Source of the DNA: Mesorhizobium sp. 131-2-1
GTDB lineage: Bacteria > Pseudomonadota > Alphaproteobacteria > Rhizobiales > Rhizobiaceae
Assembly: GCF_016756535.1 (NCBI RefSeq)
Contig: NZ_AP023247.1
Coordinates: forward strand, 1,054,001 to 1,118,000
Direction: 5' to 3'
DNA length: 64,000 nucleotides
The stretch's first letter is position 1, and the number at the start of each line of letters is the position of its first letter. The notes under the pieces are model-generated. The model saw only the letters and a program-made list of their open reading frames with translations, searched no databases and was not told where the DNA came from. Below are positions 44,674-53,957 of this stretch, piece after piece. Made by a program: the position numbers and the translations under genes.

Positions 44674-45180
44674 ATGAACACGCTGACCATCGACATCAGG
44701 AAGGCCGAGCCGCGCGACGCGGCGGCCATCGCCGACGTGCATCAGGAGGCCTGGCGCGGTGCTTATTCCGGCATCATTCCGCACCGGACGCTGACCTCGA
44801 TGATCAACCGCCGCGGCGCCGACTGGTGGGCGAACGCGATTCGCCGCGCCGCCACCGTGCTGGTGGTGGAGATCGGCGGAACGATCGCCGGCTACGCCAC
44901 GATCGGCAAGAATCGCGCCCGCGAGCTCCGCCAGCAGGGCGAGATCTACGAGCTTTACCTGCGCCCGGAATACCAGGGTATCGGGCTCGGCAGCCGGCTG
45001 TTCAAGGCTGCCCGCGCGCGGCTCGCCGACCACGGCTTGCGCGGCATGGTGGTCTGGGCGCTTGAGGACAACCAGAACGCGCTCGCCTTCTATGCCGGCG
45101 CCGGCGGCCGCGACATTGCCGAAGGCGTCGAGATCTTCGAGCAGAAGGCGCTGAAGAAGGTCGCTTTCGTCTGGGAATGA
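44674..45180 (+). CDS. GNAT family N-acetyltransferase
   Basis: The 168-residue protein has the acetyl-CoA binding motif YLRPEYQGIGLGSRLFKAAR (Q/R-x-x-G-x-G/A pattern near residues 98-107) and an upstream strand VLVVEIGGTIAGYATIGK. It should transfer acetyl groups to an amine. The N-terminal DIRKAEPRDAAAIADVHQEA is the usual GNAT start. The substrate cannot be deduced. Confidence 0.88.
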   Translation: MNTLTIDIRKAEPRDAAAIADVHQEAWRGAYSGIIPHRTLTSMINRRGADWWANAIRRAATVLVVEIGGTIAGYATIGKNRARELRQQGEIYELYLRPEYQGIGLGSRLFKAARARLADHGLRGMVVWALEDNQNALAFYAGAGGRDIAEGVEIFEQKALKKVAFVWE

Positions 45181-45284
45181 TCGTCGCGTCGCGGTCGCGC
45201 AATCCTCCCCGCACGATTCGCCGCATTGCACCATGACGCGTCCCCCGCTATCGGTCTGACAAAATCGAGAGAGGGATTTGAGCC

Positions 45285-45818
45285 ATGCGCATCGAAGCGA
45301 TTGCTACCGGAAAGAACCCGCCGGAAGACGTCAACGTCATCATCGAGGTGCCGATCGGCGGCGAGCCGATCAAGTACGAGATGGACAAGGAGGCCGGCAC
45401 GCTGTTCGTCGACCGCTTCCTGCACACCTCGATGCGCTATCCCGGCAATTACGGCTTCGTGCCGCACACGCTGTCGGGCGACGGCGATCCGATCGACGTG
45501 CTGGTCTGCAACACGCGGGCACTGGTGCCGGGCTGCGTCATCAACGTGCGGCCGATCGGCGTGCTGATCATGGAAGACAATGCCGGCCAGGACGAGAAAG
45601 TGATCGCGGTGCCGTCGCCGAAGCTGACGCTGCGCTACGAGAACGTCACCGAATACACGCATCTGCCGGAGATCACCCGCCACCAGGTGCAGCACTTCTT
45701 CGAGCACTACAAGGATCTGGAGCCCGGCAAATGGGTCAAGATCGAGGGCTGGCACGATTCCAAATACGCCAAGAAGATGATCGTCGACGCGATCGAGCGG
45801 GCGAAGGCGAGCAAGTAA
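45285..45818 (+). CDS. ppa: Inorganic pyrophosphatase, family I
   Basis: The 177-residue enzyme hydrolyses pyrophosphate to two phosphates in the cytoplasm and drives biosynthetic reactions forward. The metal-binding signature D-G-D-P-I-D is at residues 66-71. The family N-terminus ([20 protein letters not shown] with [18 protein letters not shown]) and length match bacterial hexameric forms. A palindromic element of family E follows 47 bases after its stop. Confidence 0.95.
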   Translation: MRIEAIATGKNPPEDVNVIIEVPIGGEPIKYEMDKEAGTLFVDRFLHTSMRYPGNYGFVPHTLSGDGDPIDVLVCNTRALVPGCVINVRPIGVLIMEDNAGQDEKVIAVPSPKLTLRYENVTEYTHLPEITRHQVQHFFEHYKDLEPGKWVKIEGWHDSKYAKKMIVDAIERAKASK

Positions 45819-45865
45819 GCGACGACGCTGGGCTTCTGCTGACTCTTGTGGCGAAGGCCCCTCAG

Positions 45866-46055
45866 CTTCGTCATACTAGGGCGGAGCAGCCGCGAAGCGG
45901 CGTCGCGAAGACCCTAGTATCCATGCCGTAACGTTGGCCGAAGGGCACGGCGGAACAGAATTCTGCACCGTTTACGGTGGCGTTGATGTCGCGGCATGGA
46001 TCCTGGGGTCTGCGCCGCGTCGCTGCGCTCCTTGCTTCGCCCCAGGATGACGAAG
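45866..46055. repeat. Large palindromic intergenic element, family E, copy 2
   Basis: The left arm starts CTTCGTCATACTAGGG and includes ATCCATGCCGTAACG. The right arm contains GCGGCATGGATCC and GGGTCTGCGCCGCGTCGC, and ends AGGATGACGAAG. It lies in the gap between two convergent genes (ppa and a secreted protein). Compared with copy 1 at 13619-13820 the arms are similar, but the central 60 bases differ. Confidence 0.8.
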
Positions 46056-46085
46056 TCATAGCGCCCCGGCTCATCTCCAACGTGC

Positions 46086-46676
46086 CTAGTTGTCCACCCT
46101 GCCAAAATCCGGCGCGTTGCCGATCACCACGCGCTTGTCCTTGCCGCAGGCGAAGCCTTTCGCCTTCTCGTCGGCCAGCTTGCGCGCCTGGTCGTTGGCC
46201 TGCGGGTTGCCGGTGGCCAGCACCAGCCCGACCGTGCAGCCTTCCTGAACGTCCGGCTGGGCGACCTTGGCGACGACCAGCACCTCGGTCGACTTGTTCT
46301 CGTCCTCGGGATTGCTGATCGATCGGCGGTGGATGGCGGCGAAGGGGATGGCTATGTCGCCATCGGTCTCGACGCGCCATTCCACCTTGGGTCCGGCCGT
46401 GTTGAGGGCGGAGAAGCTTTCCCAGACCGAGGTCATGTCGTGCGACGGGAACCCGTAGAACAGCGATTCGCGGGCGTCGTCGTAGCCGATCAGCACGGGA
46501 TAGCCGCGATAGCCCGAGCAGGCGAGGCTGGCCCAGTCGCCTTCGCCCTCGGCCGCCTGCGCATAGGTCACGCAGTCCTTCTCCCAGTCGAGATCGGTAT
46601 AGGCGCTGGATATGTCGCCGGCGCGAGCCGTTTGGCAAAAAGCGGCGAGGACAAGCGGGATCAGAAGCGCACGCAT
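46086..46676 (-). CDS. Secreted protein of unknown function, 196 aa
   Basis: A Sec signal peptide (MRALLIPLVLAAFCQTARAG, cleavage near residue 19) precedes a mature domain with four cysteines (DCVTYA, LACSGY, EGCTVG and FACGKD), suggesting two disulfide bonds. ATG 46676 has GGAG about nine bases upstream; a longer in-frame start would add 14 residues. The gene is convergent with ppa and downstream of tetR on the same strand. I do not recognise the family. Confidence 0.78.
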   Translation of the reverse strand: MRALLIPLVLAAFCQTARAGDISSAYTDLDWEKDCVTYAQAAEGEGDWASLACSGYRGYPVLIGYDDARESLFYGFPSHDMTSVWESFSALNTAGPKVEWRVETDGDIAIPFAAIHRRSISNPEDENKSTEVLVVAKVAQPDVQEGCTVGLVLATGNPQANDQARKLADEKAKGFACGKDKRVVIGNAPDFGRVDN

Positions 46677-46721
46677 GGCGGACAACTCCGTTTCGAGTTG
46701 TCGGGAGCGTATCGCCAATCG

Positions 46722-47339
46722 CTATTTCTTCAAGCTCGCTTCAATCAGTAAATCGGCGTTGCGGGCGACCGACGCCGCCGGTCCGCCGACGCCAAACAGC
46801 TGGCCGCTGATATAGGCGCCCTCGATCAGAAGCAGCAGCCCGTCGCCGAGCGTGTCGGAATCGTCGGCGCCCATTGCCGCCGCCATGGCACGCAGCCGGC
46901 GGCGCAGCTCCTGCTTGTTGGCCTCGCTGACGATGCGCGCCGGATGGTTGTGCTCGGGATACTCCACCGCCGCATTGGTCATGCCGCAGCCGCGATAGTC
47001 GGGCTTCTGCGTGCGCTTGCCGACGCGGGTCAGGAATGCGACGATCTGCGCGCGCGGGTCGCCCGGATGCGCAGCCACCGCTTCGTCGAAGCGTTCCCAG
47101 AATTCGAGATCGTACTTGCGCAGATAGGAGGCGGCGAGTTCGTCCTTCGAGGGAAAGCTGCGGTAGAGGCTGGGCTTGGTGACGCCGGCGCGCTTGACGA
47201 TCTCGTCGACGCCGATCGCCCTTATGCCTTCGCGGTAGAAAAGGTCGCGCGCAACGTCGAGGATCTTGTCGGCTGCCTTTGGAGGCGCCGGTGCGCGAGC
47301 CCCGCTGATGGATGCTTCAATATTTTTGTCCGATGGCAT
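46722..47339 (-). CDS. TetR/AcrR family transcriptional regulator
   Basis: The 205-residue repressor has an N-terminal TetR DNA-binding domain (about residues 22-70, GIRAIGVDEIVKRAGVTKPS with LYRSFPSKDELAASYL) and a C-terminal ligand domain. It is divergent from an MFS transporter. The 77-base gap contains a perfect 19-bp inverted repeat, so it likely represses itself and the transporter. The ligand is unknown; such pairs usually respond to a toxic compound. Confidence 0.92.
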   Translation of the reverse strand: MPSDKNIEASISGARAPAPPKAADKILDVARDLFYREGIRAIGVDEIVKRAGVTKPSLYRSFPSKDELAASYLRKYDLEFWERFDEAVAAHPGDPRAQIVAFLTRVGKRTQKPDYRGCGMTNAAVEYPEHNHPARIVSEANKQELRRRLRAMAAAMGADDSDTLGDGLLLLIEGAYISGQLFGVGGPAASVARNADLLIEASLKK

Positions 47340-47351
47340 GCGACGACTCGC

Positions 47352-47418
47352 TTGACAATGTTACTGACCGGTACGTATGGATAGCACCATCCAATTGCAA
47401 CGTACCGGTCAGTAACAT
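47352..47418. promoter_or_regulatory. TetR operators (19-bp perfect inverted repeat) and MFS promoter
   Basis: ATGTTACTGACCGGTACGT (47358-47376) and its exact complement at 47400-47418 are separated by 23 bases. Each half contains the palindromic core ACCGGT. A candidate promoter, TTGACA (47352-47357) with an 18-base spacer and TATGGA (47376-47381), has the left half in its spacer; the right half overlaps the MFS start codon. Both positions suit repression by the adjacent TetR protein. Confidence 0.85.
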
Positions 47419-48700
47419 GATAGCTCAGTCCCGTCCGTTTGGCCAGCGCTACGCTTTCGTCGTGGTCGGCGTCATCTTTCTCTGCCTGCTGATCGCGGCC
47501 GGGCTCCGTTCGGCGCCGTCGGTGATGATGCTACCGCTGGAGGAGAGCTTCGGCTGGCGGCGCGATGTCGTCTCGCTGGCTGCCGCGATCGGCATCTTCC
47601 TCTATGGCCTGACCGGGCCGTTTGCGGCCGCATTGATGGAACGGATCGGGCTGCGCCGCACGCTGCTGGCCTCGCTGCTTATCATGTCGGGCTCGACGGC
47701 GCTCAGCCTGCTGATGACCAAGCCGTGGCATCTGCTGATCACCTGGGGCGTGTTTTCAGGCATCGGCTCGGGTGCAGTCGCCACCGTGCTCGGCGCCACA
47801 ATCGTCAACCGCTGGTTCAAGACCAATCGCGGCCTGGTGATGGGGCTGATGTCGGCCTCAAGCGCCACGGGCCTGCTGGTGTTCCTGCCGCTGCTTGCCT
47901 CGCTGGCCCAGGCGGGCGGCTGGAAGCCGGTCGCCATCGCGATCGCGATCGCCACCGCCGCCTTGCTGCCGGTAGTGTGGCTGCTGGTGCCGGAGCGTCC
48001 GGCCTCGATCGGCCAGGTGCGCTATGGCGCCGAGCCGGACGACGTGCCGCCGGTGTCGCCGGCATCGCAGGGCAATTTCCTGGCGCATACGCTCAGCACA
48101 TTGCGCCGCGCCGCCGGCACCCGCGTCTTCTGGTATCTGTTTGCCACCTTCTTCATCTGCGGCTTCACCACCAACGGGCTGGTCGGCACGCATCTGATCT
48201 CCTTCTGTAGCGACATGGGCATCGGCGAGGTCCAGGCCGCCGGCCTGCTGTCGCTGATGGGCATATTCGACCTGATCGGCACGACGCTGTCTGGCTGGCT
48301 TACCGACCGTTTCGATCCGCGCAAGCTGCTCGGCGTCTACTACGGCATTCGCGGCCTGGCGCTGATCTACCTGCCCTATTCCGGCTTCTCGGCGGTCAGC
48401 CTGATCATCTTCGCCGTGCTCTACGGGCTTGACTGGATCGCCACCGTGCCGCCGACGCTGAGGCTCGCCAACGAAGCCTTCGGCGACCGTAGCGGGCCGA
48501 TCGTGTTCGGCTGGATTGTCGCCGGTCACCAGGTGGGTGCGGCTGCCGCCGCGGCCTTCGGCGGCACCATGCGCGAGCTGCAAGGCAACTACGAGCTTGC
48601 CTTCATGATCGCCGGCATGACGGCGATTGCGGCGGCCTGTATCTCGCTCTTGATCAATACGAGCAGGCCGGCGTTCGAGCCGGAGCCGCAGGCGGCTTGA
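47417..48700 (+). CDS. MFS transporter
   Basis: The 427-residue protein has 12 predicted membrane helices in two bundles. Typical motifs are GLTGPFAAALMERIGLRRTL between helices 2 and 3, and SGWLTDRFDPRKLLG between 8 and 9. It resembles OFA/monocarboxylate-type major facilitators, but the cargo is unknown. ATG 47417 lies in the right-hand operator, giving a short leader. The TGA stop at 48698-48700 overlaps the first bases of a palindromic element. Confidence 0.9.
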   Translation: MIAQSRPFGQRYAFVVVGVIFLCLLIAAGLRSAPSVMMLPLEESFGWRRDVVSLAAAIGIFLYGLTGPFAAALMERIGLRRTLLASLLIMSGSTALSLLMTKPWHLLITWGVFSGIGSGAVATVLGATIVNRWFKTNRGLVMGLMSASSATGLLVFLPLLASLAQAGGWKPVAIAIAIATAALLPVVWLLVPERPASIGQVRYGAEPDDVPPVSPASQGNFLAHTLSTLRRAAGTRVFWYLFATFFICGFTTNGLVGTHLISFCSDMGIGEVQAAGLLSLMGIFDLIGTTLSGWLTDRFDPRKLLGVYYGIRGLALIYLPYSGFSAVSLIIFAVLYGLDWIATVPPTLRLANEAFGDRSGPIVFGWIVAGHQVGAAAAAAFGGTMRELQGNYELAFMIAGMTAIAAACISLLINTSRPAFEPEPQAA

Positions 48701-48902
48701 ACTGCCAATCTCCCCCCTTGTGGGGGAGATGCCCAGCAGGGCAGAGGGGGGCGCTGTCCCGCCTGCCTATCCAGTTGAAATTCAGTCGAATAAAAACGGC
48801 CAGGTATTGGCTTGGCTGGCAAATTCCGGAAAGCCGGCGATCCTTCACGCCCCCCTCTGGCCTGCCGGCCATCTCCCCCACGAGGGGGGAGATCAGCAGT
48901 TC
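48699..48902. repeat. Large palindromic intergenic element, family D, copy 2
   Basis: GAACTGCC with AATCTCCCCCCTTGTGGG on the left pairs with ACGAGGGGGGAGATCAGCAG on the right. Inner arms are GCAGAGGGGGGCGC and CGCCCCCCTCTG. The roughly 85-base centre contains CAGTTGAAATTCAGTCG and is unrelated to copy 1 (42036-42215). It overlaps the last two bases of the MFS stop codon. The remaining 98 bases up to 49000 contain no confident regulatory site. Confidence 0.85.
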
Positions 48903-49000
48903 CCCTGTTCATTGTTATCAAAACTTCATGGTTCCGAGATGCGCCTGAAACATTGAGGCGAGAGCTTGGTGGTCCCGTTCAACGCCATCCGGAGACAGCC

Positions 49001-50575
49001 ATGAACAAGATCTCGATGACCCGCCGCGCCTTCGTCACCTCAGCGAGCGCACTCGGCCTGGTCGGCGCCTCGGGCCTCGCATTGCCCTACTATTCGCGCG
49101 CCAGCCAGCGCCCGGCCTTCACCCATGGCGTCCAGTCGGGCGATGTCGATTCCGCAAGCGGCATGGTGTGGACGCGCACGGACCGTCCGGCGCGCGTGAT
49201 GTTCGAAGTCTCCTCGACGGAAAGCTTCACCAACGCGACCCGGCTCGCGCCGCTCGATACATCGCCGGCCAGCGACTACACGGTGAAGCGGCTGCTCACC
49301 GATCTCGCCGCCGACCAGGACATCTTCTACCGCATGACGGCTGCCGATCTCGCCGACATCAACGCCGTCTCCGAGCCGATCGTCGGCCGCTTCCGCACCG
49401 CGCCGGCCTCCAAGCGCGACATCCGCTTCGCCTGGTCGGGCGACACCGCCGGCCAGGGCTGGGGCATCGACGAGACCGGGATGAAGACCTACGCCACCAT
49501 CGGCAAGCATACGCCCGACTTCTTCCTGCACTCCGGCGACACGATCTATGCCGACGGCGTGATGAAGGACGAGGTCGACCTGCCGGGCGGCGGCAAGTGG
49601 AAGAACGCCGTGCTGATCGACGAGAAGCGCAAGGTGGCGCAGACGCTCGACGAATACCGGGCGCAGTGGAAATACAACATGATGGACAAGAACGTTCTGG
49701 GCCTCTCCGCCATCTGCCCGACCTTCTACCAGTGGGACGACCACGAGGTCGTCAACAACTGGTCGGATTCGAAGGATCTCAGCACGGACGACCGCTACTC
49801 GGAAAAGTCCATTCATGTGCTGGCGGCCCGCGCGGCGCGCGCCTTCCACGAGATGACGACGATCCGCTACGAACCGGCCGAGCCCGGCCGTGTCTATCGC
49901 AAGATCGCCTACGGACCGCTGCTCGACGTGTTCTTCCTCGACATGCGCTCCTATCGCGGCCCGAACGGTCCGGACATGCAGGACACGATGACGCCGGAAT
50001 CACGCATGCTGGGCGAGCAGCAGACCAGATGGCTGAAGCGGGAACTCGCGAATTCCAGGGCGACCTGGAAGATCATCGCGGCCGACATGCCGCTCGGCCT
50101 CGTCGTCTGGAACGACGGCACCAAGAAAGTGGGCGCGGAGGCGGTCAGCAATGGCGACAACGGCCTGCCAAAGGGGCGCGAGCTCGAGATCGCCGACGTG
50201 CTGCGCTACATCAAGAACGCCGGCATCAGCAACACGGTGTGGCTGACCGCCGACGTCCACTACACGGCCGCGCACTACTACAATCCCGACAAGGCGCAGT
50301 TCCAGGATTTCAATCCGTTCTGGGAATTCGTCTCCGGCCCGATCCATGCCGGCACGTTCGGTCCAAACGATTTCGACATGACCTTCGGACCGGAGCTGAA
50401 ATTCATCAAGGCGCCAACCGCCGAGCAGGGCCAGAACCTGCCGCCGTCGGCGGGCCTGCAGTTCTTCGGCCTGGTCGATATCTCAGGTGCAACCGAGCAG
50501 CTGACGGTGCGGCTGATGGATCGCGACGACAATGAGCTCTACAAGGTGACGCTCGATCCGGTGCGCTCGGCGTAG
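49001..50575 (+). CDS. phoD: PhoD-like alkaline phosphatase, Tat-exported
   Basis: The 524-residue phosphatase/phosphodiesterase has a twin-arginine signal (MTRRAFVTSASALG, residues 6-19). The PhoD N-terminal domain begins FTHGVQSGDVDSASGMVWTR. The metallophosphatase core has metal motifs FAWSGDTAG, HSGDTIYADG and WDDHEVVNNW and, near the C-terminal end, TADVHYTAAHYYNPD. It hydrolyses phosphoesters in the periplasm or outside the cell to supply phosphate. ATG 49001 is preceded by GGAGA. No convincing Pho box was found upstream. Confidence 0.92.
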   Translation: MNKISMTRRAFVTSASALGLVGASGLALPYYSRASQRPAFTHGVQSGDVDSASGMVWTRTDRPARVMFEVSSTESFTNATRLAPLDTSPASDYTVKRLLTDLAADQDIFYRMTAADLADINAVSEPIVGRFRTAPASKRDIRFAWSGDTAGQGWGIDETGMKTYATIGKHTPDFFLHSGDTIYADGVMKDEVDLPGGGKWKNAVLIDEKRKVAQTLDEYRAQWKYNMMDKNVLGLSAICPTFYQWDDHEVVNNWSDSKDLSTDDRYSEKSIHVLAARAARAFHEMTTIRYEPAEPGRVYRKIAYGPLLDVFFLDMRSYRGPNGPDMQDTMTPESRMLGEQQTRWLKRELANSRATWKIIAADMPLGLVVWNDGTKKVGAEAVSNGDNGLPKGRELEIADVLRYIKNAGISNTVWLTADVHYTAAHYYNPDKAQFQDFNPFWEFVSGPIHAGTFGPNDFDMTFGPELKFIKAPTAEQGQNLPPSAGLQFFGLVDISGATEQLTVRLMDRDDNELYKVTLDPVRSA

Positions 50576-50581
50576 GAGCGC

Positions 50582-50860
50582 TCAGTCGGGATAGCAGACG
50601 GCGGGAATCTTTGGCCACACGGCGCTGTCGCAGCCGGCATCCTTCTGCCGCTGCTTGAAGGCGGCGCTGACGGGGCCGGTCACCACGGGGTCGACGCCAT
50701 CGGGGGCGTCGGCGAACATCTGCTCAGCCGTCTGCGTATCGGGGGGCAAAGCGGGGCTTCCCTTGAGCGTCGCTGCGGACTGCGCGGCGCCCACCGCCAG
50801 CAGCACGGCAAGCGCTGCCCATGCCACGGTCGGACGCAATCTGGTGAGTGGATCGGTCAT
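50582..50860 (-). CDS. Small secreted hypothetical protein, 92 aa
   Basis: An N-terminal signal segment (VAWAALAVLLAVGAAQSAA, about residues 12-30) is followed by a short mature region with two cysteines (DAGCDSAVW and AVCYPD), probably disulfide-linked. It ends six bases after the phoD stop on the opposite strand and is divergent from typA. No family is recognised. Confidence 0.65.
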   Translation of the reverse strand: MTDPLTRLRPTVAWAALAVLLAVGAAQSAATLKGSPALPPDTQTAEQMFADAPDGVDPVVTGPVSAAFKQRQKDAGCDSAVWPKIPAVCYPD

Positions 50861-51060
50861 GGGAATCGAACTGCCTGGACCCCGAAAGGTTCCGCCCTCG
50901 TTAATTGATACATTTGACGCAAAGACGCTTAAGAATTGGTAACCACATATTTGGGTACGGGCCTCCCCTTTCGCAAATGCGAAAAACCCTGTATGAGCCG
51001 CCCAACCGAAAAAGGCGGCGCTTCCGGGCCTGCTGCCTGCAACGCTCCCGAGACCAGATC

Positions 51061-52890
51061 ATGAAACTTCGTAACATCGCGATCATCGCGCACGTCGACC
51101 ATGGAAAAACCACCCTCGTCGACCAGCTCCTGAAGCAGTCCGGCTCCTTCCGCGACAACCAGCGCGTCGCCGAACGCGCCATGGATTCCAACGACCTCGA
51201 AAAGGAGCGCGGCATCACCATCCTGGCCAAGGCGACCTCGGTCGACTGGCATGGCACCCGCATCAACATAGTCGACACGCCCGGCCACGCCGACTTCGGT
51301 GGCGAGGTCGAGCGCATCCTGTCGATGGTGGATTCGGCGATCGTGCTGGTCGACGCCGCCGAAGGGCCGATGCCGCAGACCAAGTTCGTCGTCGGCAAGG
51401 CACTCAAGGTCGGGTTGAAGCCGATCGTCGTCATCAACAAGATCGACCGGCCGGACGCCCGCCATGTCGAGGTGGTCAACGAGGTGTTCGATCTCTTCGC
51501 CGCGCTCGACGCCACCGACGAGCAGCTCGACTTTCCGATCCTCTACGGCTCAGGCCGCGACGGCTGGGTGTCGGAAAATCCTGAAGGCCCGAAGGACCAG
51601 GGCCTGGCGCCGCTTTTCGACCTCGTGATCAAGCATGTGCCGGAACCGACGGTGCATCCCGGCCCGTTCCGTATGATCGGCACCATCCTGGAAGCCAATC
51701 CGTTCCTCGGCCGCATCATCACCGGCCGCATCGAGTCCGGCTCGTTGAAGGCCAACCAGGCGGTCAAGGTATTGCACCATGACGGCACCCAGATCGAGAC
51801 CGGCCGCGTCTCCAAGATCCTCGCTTTCCGCGGCCTCGAGCGCCAGCCGATCGAGGAAGCCCAGGCAGGCGACATCGTCGCCATCGCCGGCCTGTCGAAG
51901 GGCACCGTCGCCGACACGTTCTGCGACCCGTCCGTGACCGAGCCGCTGCATGCGCAGCCGATCGATCCGCCGACGGTAACGATGTCCTTCCTCGTCAATG
52001 ACAGCCCGCTCGCCGGCACCGAGGGCGACAAGGTGACCAGCCGCGTCATCCGCGACCGGCTGCTGCGCGAAGCCGAGGGCAATGTCGCGCTGAAGATCGA
52101 GGAGTCGCCGGAAAAGGATTCCTTCTTCGTCTCGGGCCGTGGCGAGTTGCAGCTTGCGGTGCTGATCGAGACGATGCGCCGCGAAGGTTTCGAGATCGCC
52201 GTGTCGCGGCCGCGCGTCGTCCTACAGAAGGGCGAGAACGGCGAGCTGCTGGAGCCGGTCGAGGAAGTCGTCATCGACGTCGATGAGGAGCATGCCGGCG
52301 TCGTCGTGCAGAAGATGTCGGAGCGCAAGGCCGAGATGGTCGAGCTGCGTCCGTCCGGCGGCAACCGCCAGCGCCTGGTCTTCCACGCGCCGACCCGCGG
52401 CCTGATCGGCTACCAGTCGGAGCTTCTGACCGACACGCGCGGCACCGCCGTGATGAACCGGCTGTTCCATGCCTACGAGCCCTACAAGGGCGAACTGCCC
52501 GGCCGCACCAACGGCGTGCTGATCTCCAACGAGCAGGGCGAATCGGTCGCCTATGCTATGTGGAACCTGGAAGACCGCGGCCCGATGGTCATCGATCCCG
52601 GCGTCAAGGTCTATCAGGGCATGATCATCGGCATCCATAGCCGCGACAACGACCTCGAGGTCAATGTCCTGAAGGGCAAGAAGCTCACCAATATCCGCGC
52701 CGCGGGCAAGGACGAGGCGGTGAAGCTCACCCCGCCGATCCGCATGACGCTGGAGCGCGCGCTGGCCTGGATCCAGGACGACGAGCTGGTCGAGGTGACG
52801 CCGAAGACCATCCGGCTGCGCAAGCTCTATCTCGACCCGAACGAGCGCAAGCGGTTCGAGAAGTCGGCCAAGGCGGTCGGCGCGGCGTAA
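51061..52890 (+). CDS. typA: GTP-binding protein TypA/BipA
   Basis: The 609-residue ribosome-associated GTPase of the translation-factor superfamily supports 50S assembly and growth under stress. The G motifs are clear: P-loop AHVDHGKTT (residues 10-18), DTPGHADFGGEVERILSMVD, and NKIDRP. EF-G-like domains and the specific C-terminal domain follow. The ATG at 51061 gives the standard MKLRNIAIIAHVDHGKTT; upstream frame codons are non-native. A candidate promoter TTGATA (50905-50910), 18-base spacer, TTAAGA (50929-50934) lies upstream. A strong terminator follows. Confidence 0.96.
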   Translation: MKLRNIAIIAHVDHGKTTLVDQLLKQSGSFRDNQRVAERAMDSNDLEKERGITILAKATSVDWHGTRINIVDTPGHADFGGEVERILSMVDSAIVLVDAAEGPMPQTKFVVGKALKVGLKPIVVINKIDRPDARHVEVVNEVFDLFAALDATDEQLDFPILYGSGRDGWVSENPEGPKDQGLAPLFDLVIKHVPEPTVHPGPFRMIGTILEANPFLGRIITGRIESGSLKANQAVKVLHHDGTQIETGRVSKILAFRGLERQPIEEAQAGDIVAIAGLSKGTVADTFCDPSVTEPLHAQPIDPPTVTMSFLVNDSPLAGTEGDKVTSRVIRDRLLREAEGNVALKIEESPEKDSFFVSGRGELQLAVLIETMRREGFEIAVSRPRVVLQKGENGELLEPVEEVVIDVDEEHAGVVVQKMSERKAEMVELRPSGGNRQRLVFHAPTRGLIGYQSELLTDTRGTAVMNRLFHAYEPYKGELPGRTNGVLISNEQGESVAYAMWNLEDRGPMVIDPGVKVYQGMIIGIHSRDNDLEVNVLKGKKLTNIRAAGKDEAVKLTPPIRMTLERALAWIQDDELVEVTPKTIRLRKLYLDPNERKRFEKSAKAVGAA

Positions 52891-52914
52891 GCCCTTTCGC
52901 CGCACAAACATTGC

Positions 52915-52945
52915 GGGAGGGAGCTCTGCTCCCTCCCTTTTCATT
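52915..52945 (+). terminator. Rho-independent terminator of typA
   Basis: GGGAGGGAGC (52915-52924) and GCTCCCTCCC (52928-52937) form a perfect 10-bp stem with a 3-base loop followed by TTTTCATTTT. It starts 25 bases after the typA stop and just before the end of the convergent DUF1062 gene, so it can serve both. Confidence 0.9.
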
Positions 52946-52946
52946 T

Positions 52947-53576
52947 TCACCCACAGCCGGCAGCGGCGACAATGGTATTGCGATCGGTCTCGCCGGAAAG
53001 GTCGATGCGGACTCCCATGCCGTCGCGCGGCGGCTTGCGCAGCGCCCTGGCGCCGTCGGGATCGATGCCGAGCAGGCGCCGCTCTTGCCAGCCCTGCAGC
53101 CTGGATCGCGAGATGCCGAGCTCGCCGGCCAGCAGACGGTCGAGCCGCAACGATACGGGCATCTCCAGGCTGAGCCGCAGGTCCAGCAAGGTCGTGTTTT
53201 CCGGCATGCCTTCCAGCACATGCCTTTGCACGGCGACATCGGGAAACTCCTCGACACGCCCGATGCGGCCGCGCAAGGCGGTTGTGTCAAAGGCATGGCG
53301 GCGGGCCAGCGCCGGGTCGTTGTTTTCCAGCGCCGCGAGCAGCGCCGGCTCGACATCGCGGCGGTTGCAGCGCTCGAAGATAGCGAAATTCCAGGAATTG
53401 TCGCAGTTGGCGCAGCGGTAGATCAGCCAGGCGTCGATGCGCTTGCCATTGGCGTTGACGCGGAATTTGCCGCTCGATCGAAACGGCCTGACCCCGCCAC
53501 AGCGATTGCAGTTGATGAGAGGTCGAGGCGTGATTTGGGGCGCGATCGCCCAGCGGATACGCAAAAGTCCAGACAT
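52947..53576 (-). CDS. DUF1062-like protein with zinc-ribbon motifs
   Basis: This 209-residue protein begins MSGLLRIRWAIAPQ and has two Cys pairs (CNRCGG and CANCDNSW) around a beta-rich segment (KFRVNANGKRIDAWLIYRC), like a zinc ribbon. I recall this arrangement in DUF1062 proteins, whose function is unknown. The C-terminal part contains LRLDRLLAGELGISRSRLQG, similar to S4-like RNA-binding segments. It is convergent with typA. Confidence 0.65.
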   Translation of the reverse strand: MSGLLRIRWAIAPQITPRPLINCNRCGGVRPFRSSGKFRVNANGKRIDAWLIYRCANCDNSWNFAIFERCNRRDVEPALLAALENNDPALARRHAFDTTALRGRIGRVEEFPDVAVQRHVLEGMPENTTLLDLRLSLEMPVSLRLDRLLAGELGISRSRLQGWQERRLLGIDPDGARALRKPPRDGMGVRIDLSGETDRNTIVAAAGCG

Positions 53577-53957
53577 GCCGAAAGCCCTTCCCGTCGGGAA
53601 GTTCGCCAGGTCGGCACTGTCGAGATGCCCAGGCGGGCTCGGCGTGGCAGGAAGGCTGCGGCTTTGTGGAAATCAGGCGTCGCGCGGCGCGCGACAGGTT
53701 CAGCGATGCCAAACCGGTCTCGAACCGCCGCCTGAGGAACACATGAAATGGTCGAGACGCCGCGACTGCAGCGCCCTGTGTTTCAGGAGAGTTGACGAGA
53801 CCGGCGGTTACTGAGGCAAAGTGAAGCTCGAAATGGATGTCGGGCGGGTCTTCTAAACCGTGGCCACCGGGAACTGCAAGGGGCGGTGCCGCCTTTTTGC
53901 CAGCGCTACATAACTTGGGTTAGTGTTGATAGATCGAACCTGAAGTAGAGACCCGCC
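53577..53957. other. Intergenic region between divergent DUF1062 and lysE genes
   Basis: No gene is convincing here. A GC hairpin GGCGG-TG-CCGCC followed by TTTTT (53882-53897) on the + strand could be a weak terminator, but no rightward gene ends nearby. The rest should contain the two promoters; none could be assigned with confidence. Confidence 0.4.

Noticed and set aside
13619..46055. Palindromic elements as insertion sequences or CRISPR repeats
   Set aside because: They carry no transposase, have no regular repeat-spacer periodicity and no cas genes are nearby.
48900..48960. Possible Pho box before phoD
   Set aside because: The sequence CTGTTCATTGTTATCA only loosely resembles half of a CTGTCAT repeat, and the second half is poor.
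53877..53897. GC hairpin with T run upstream of lysE
   Set aside because: It looks like a terminator, but no rightward gene ends nearby and the loop is only two bases, so it was kept only as a note in the region entry.
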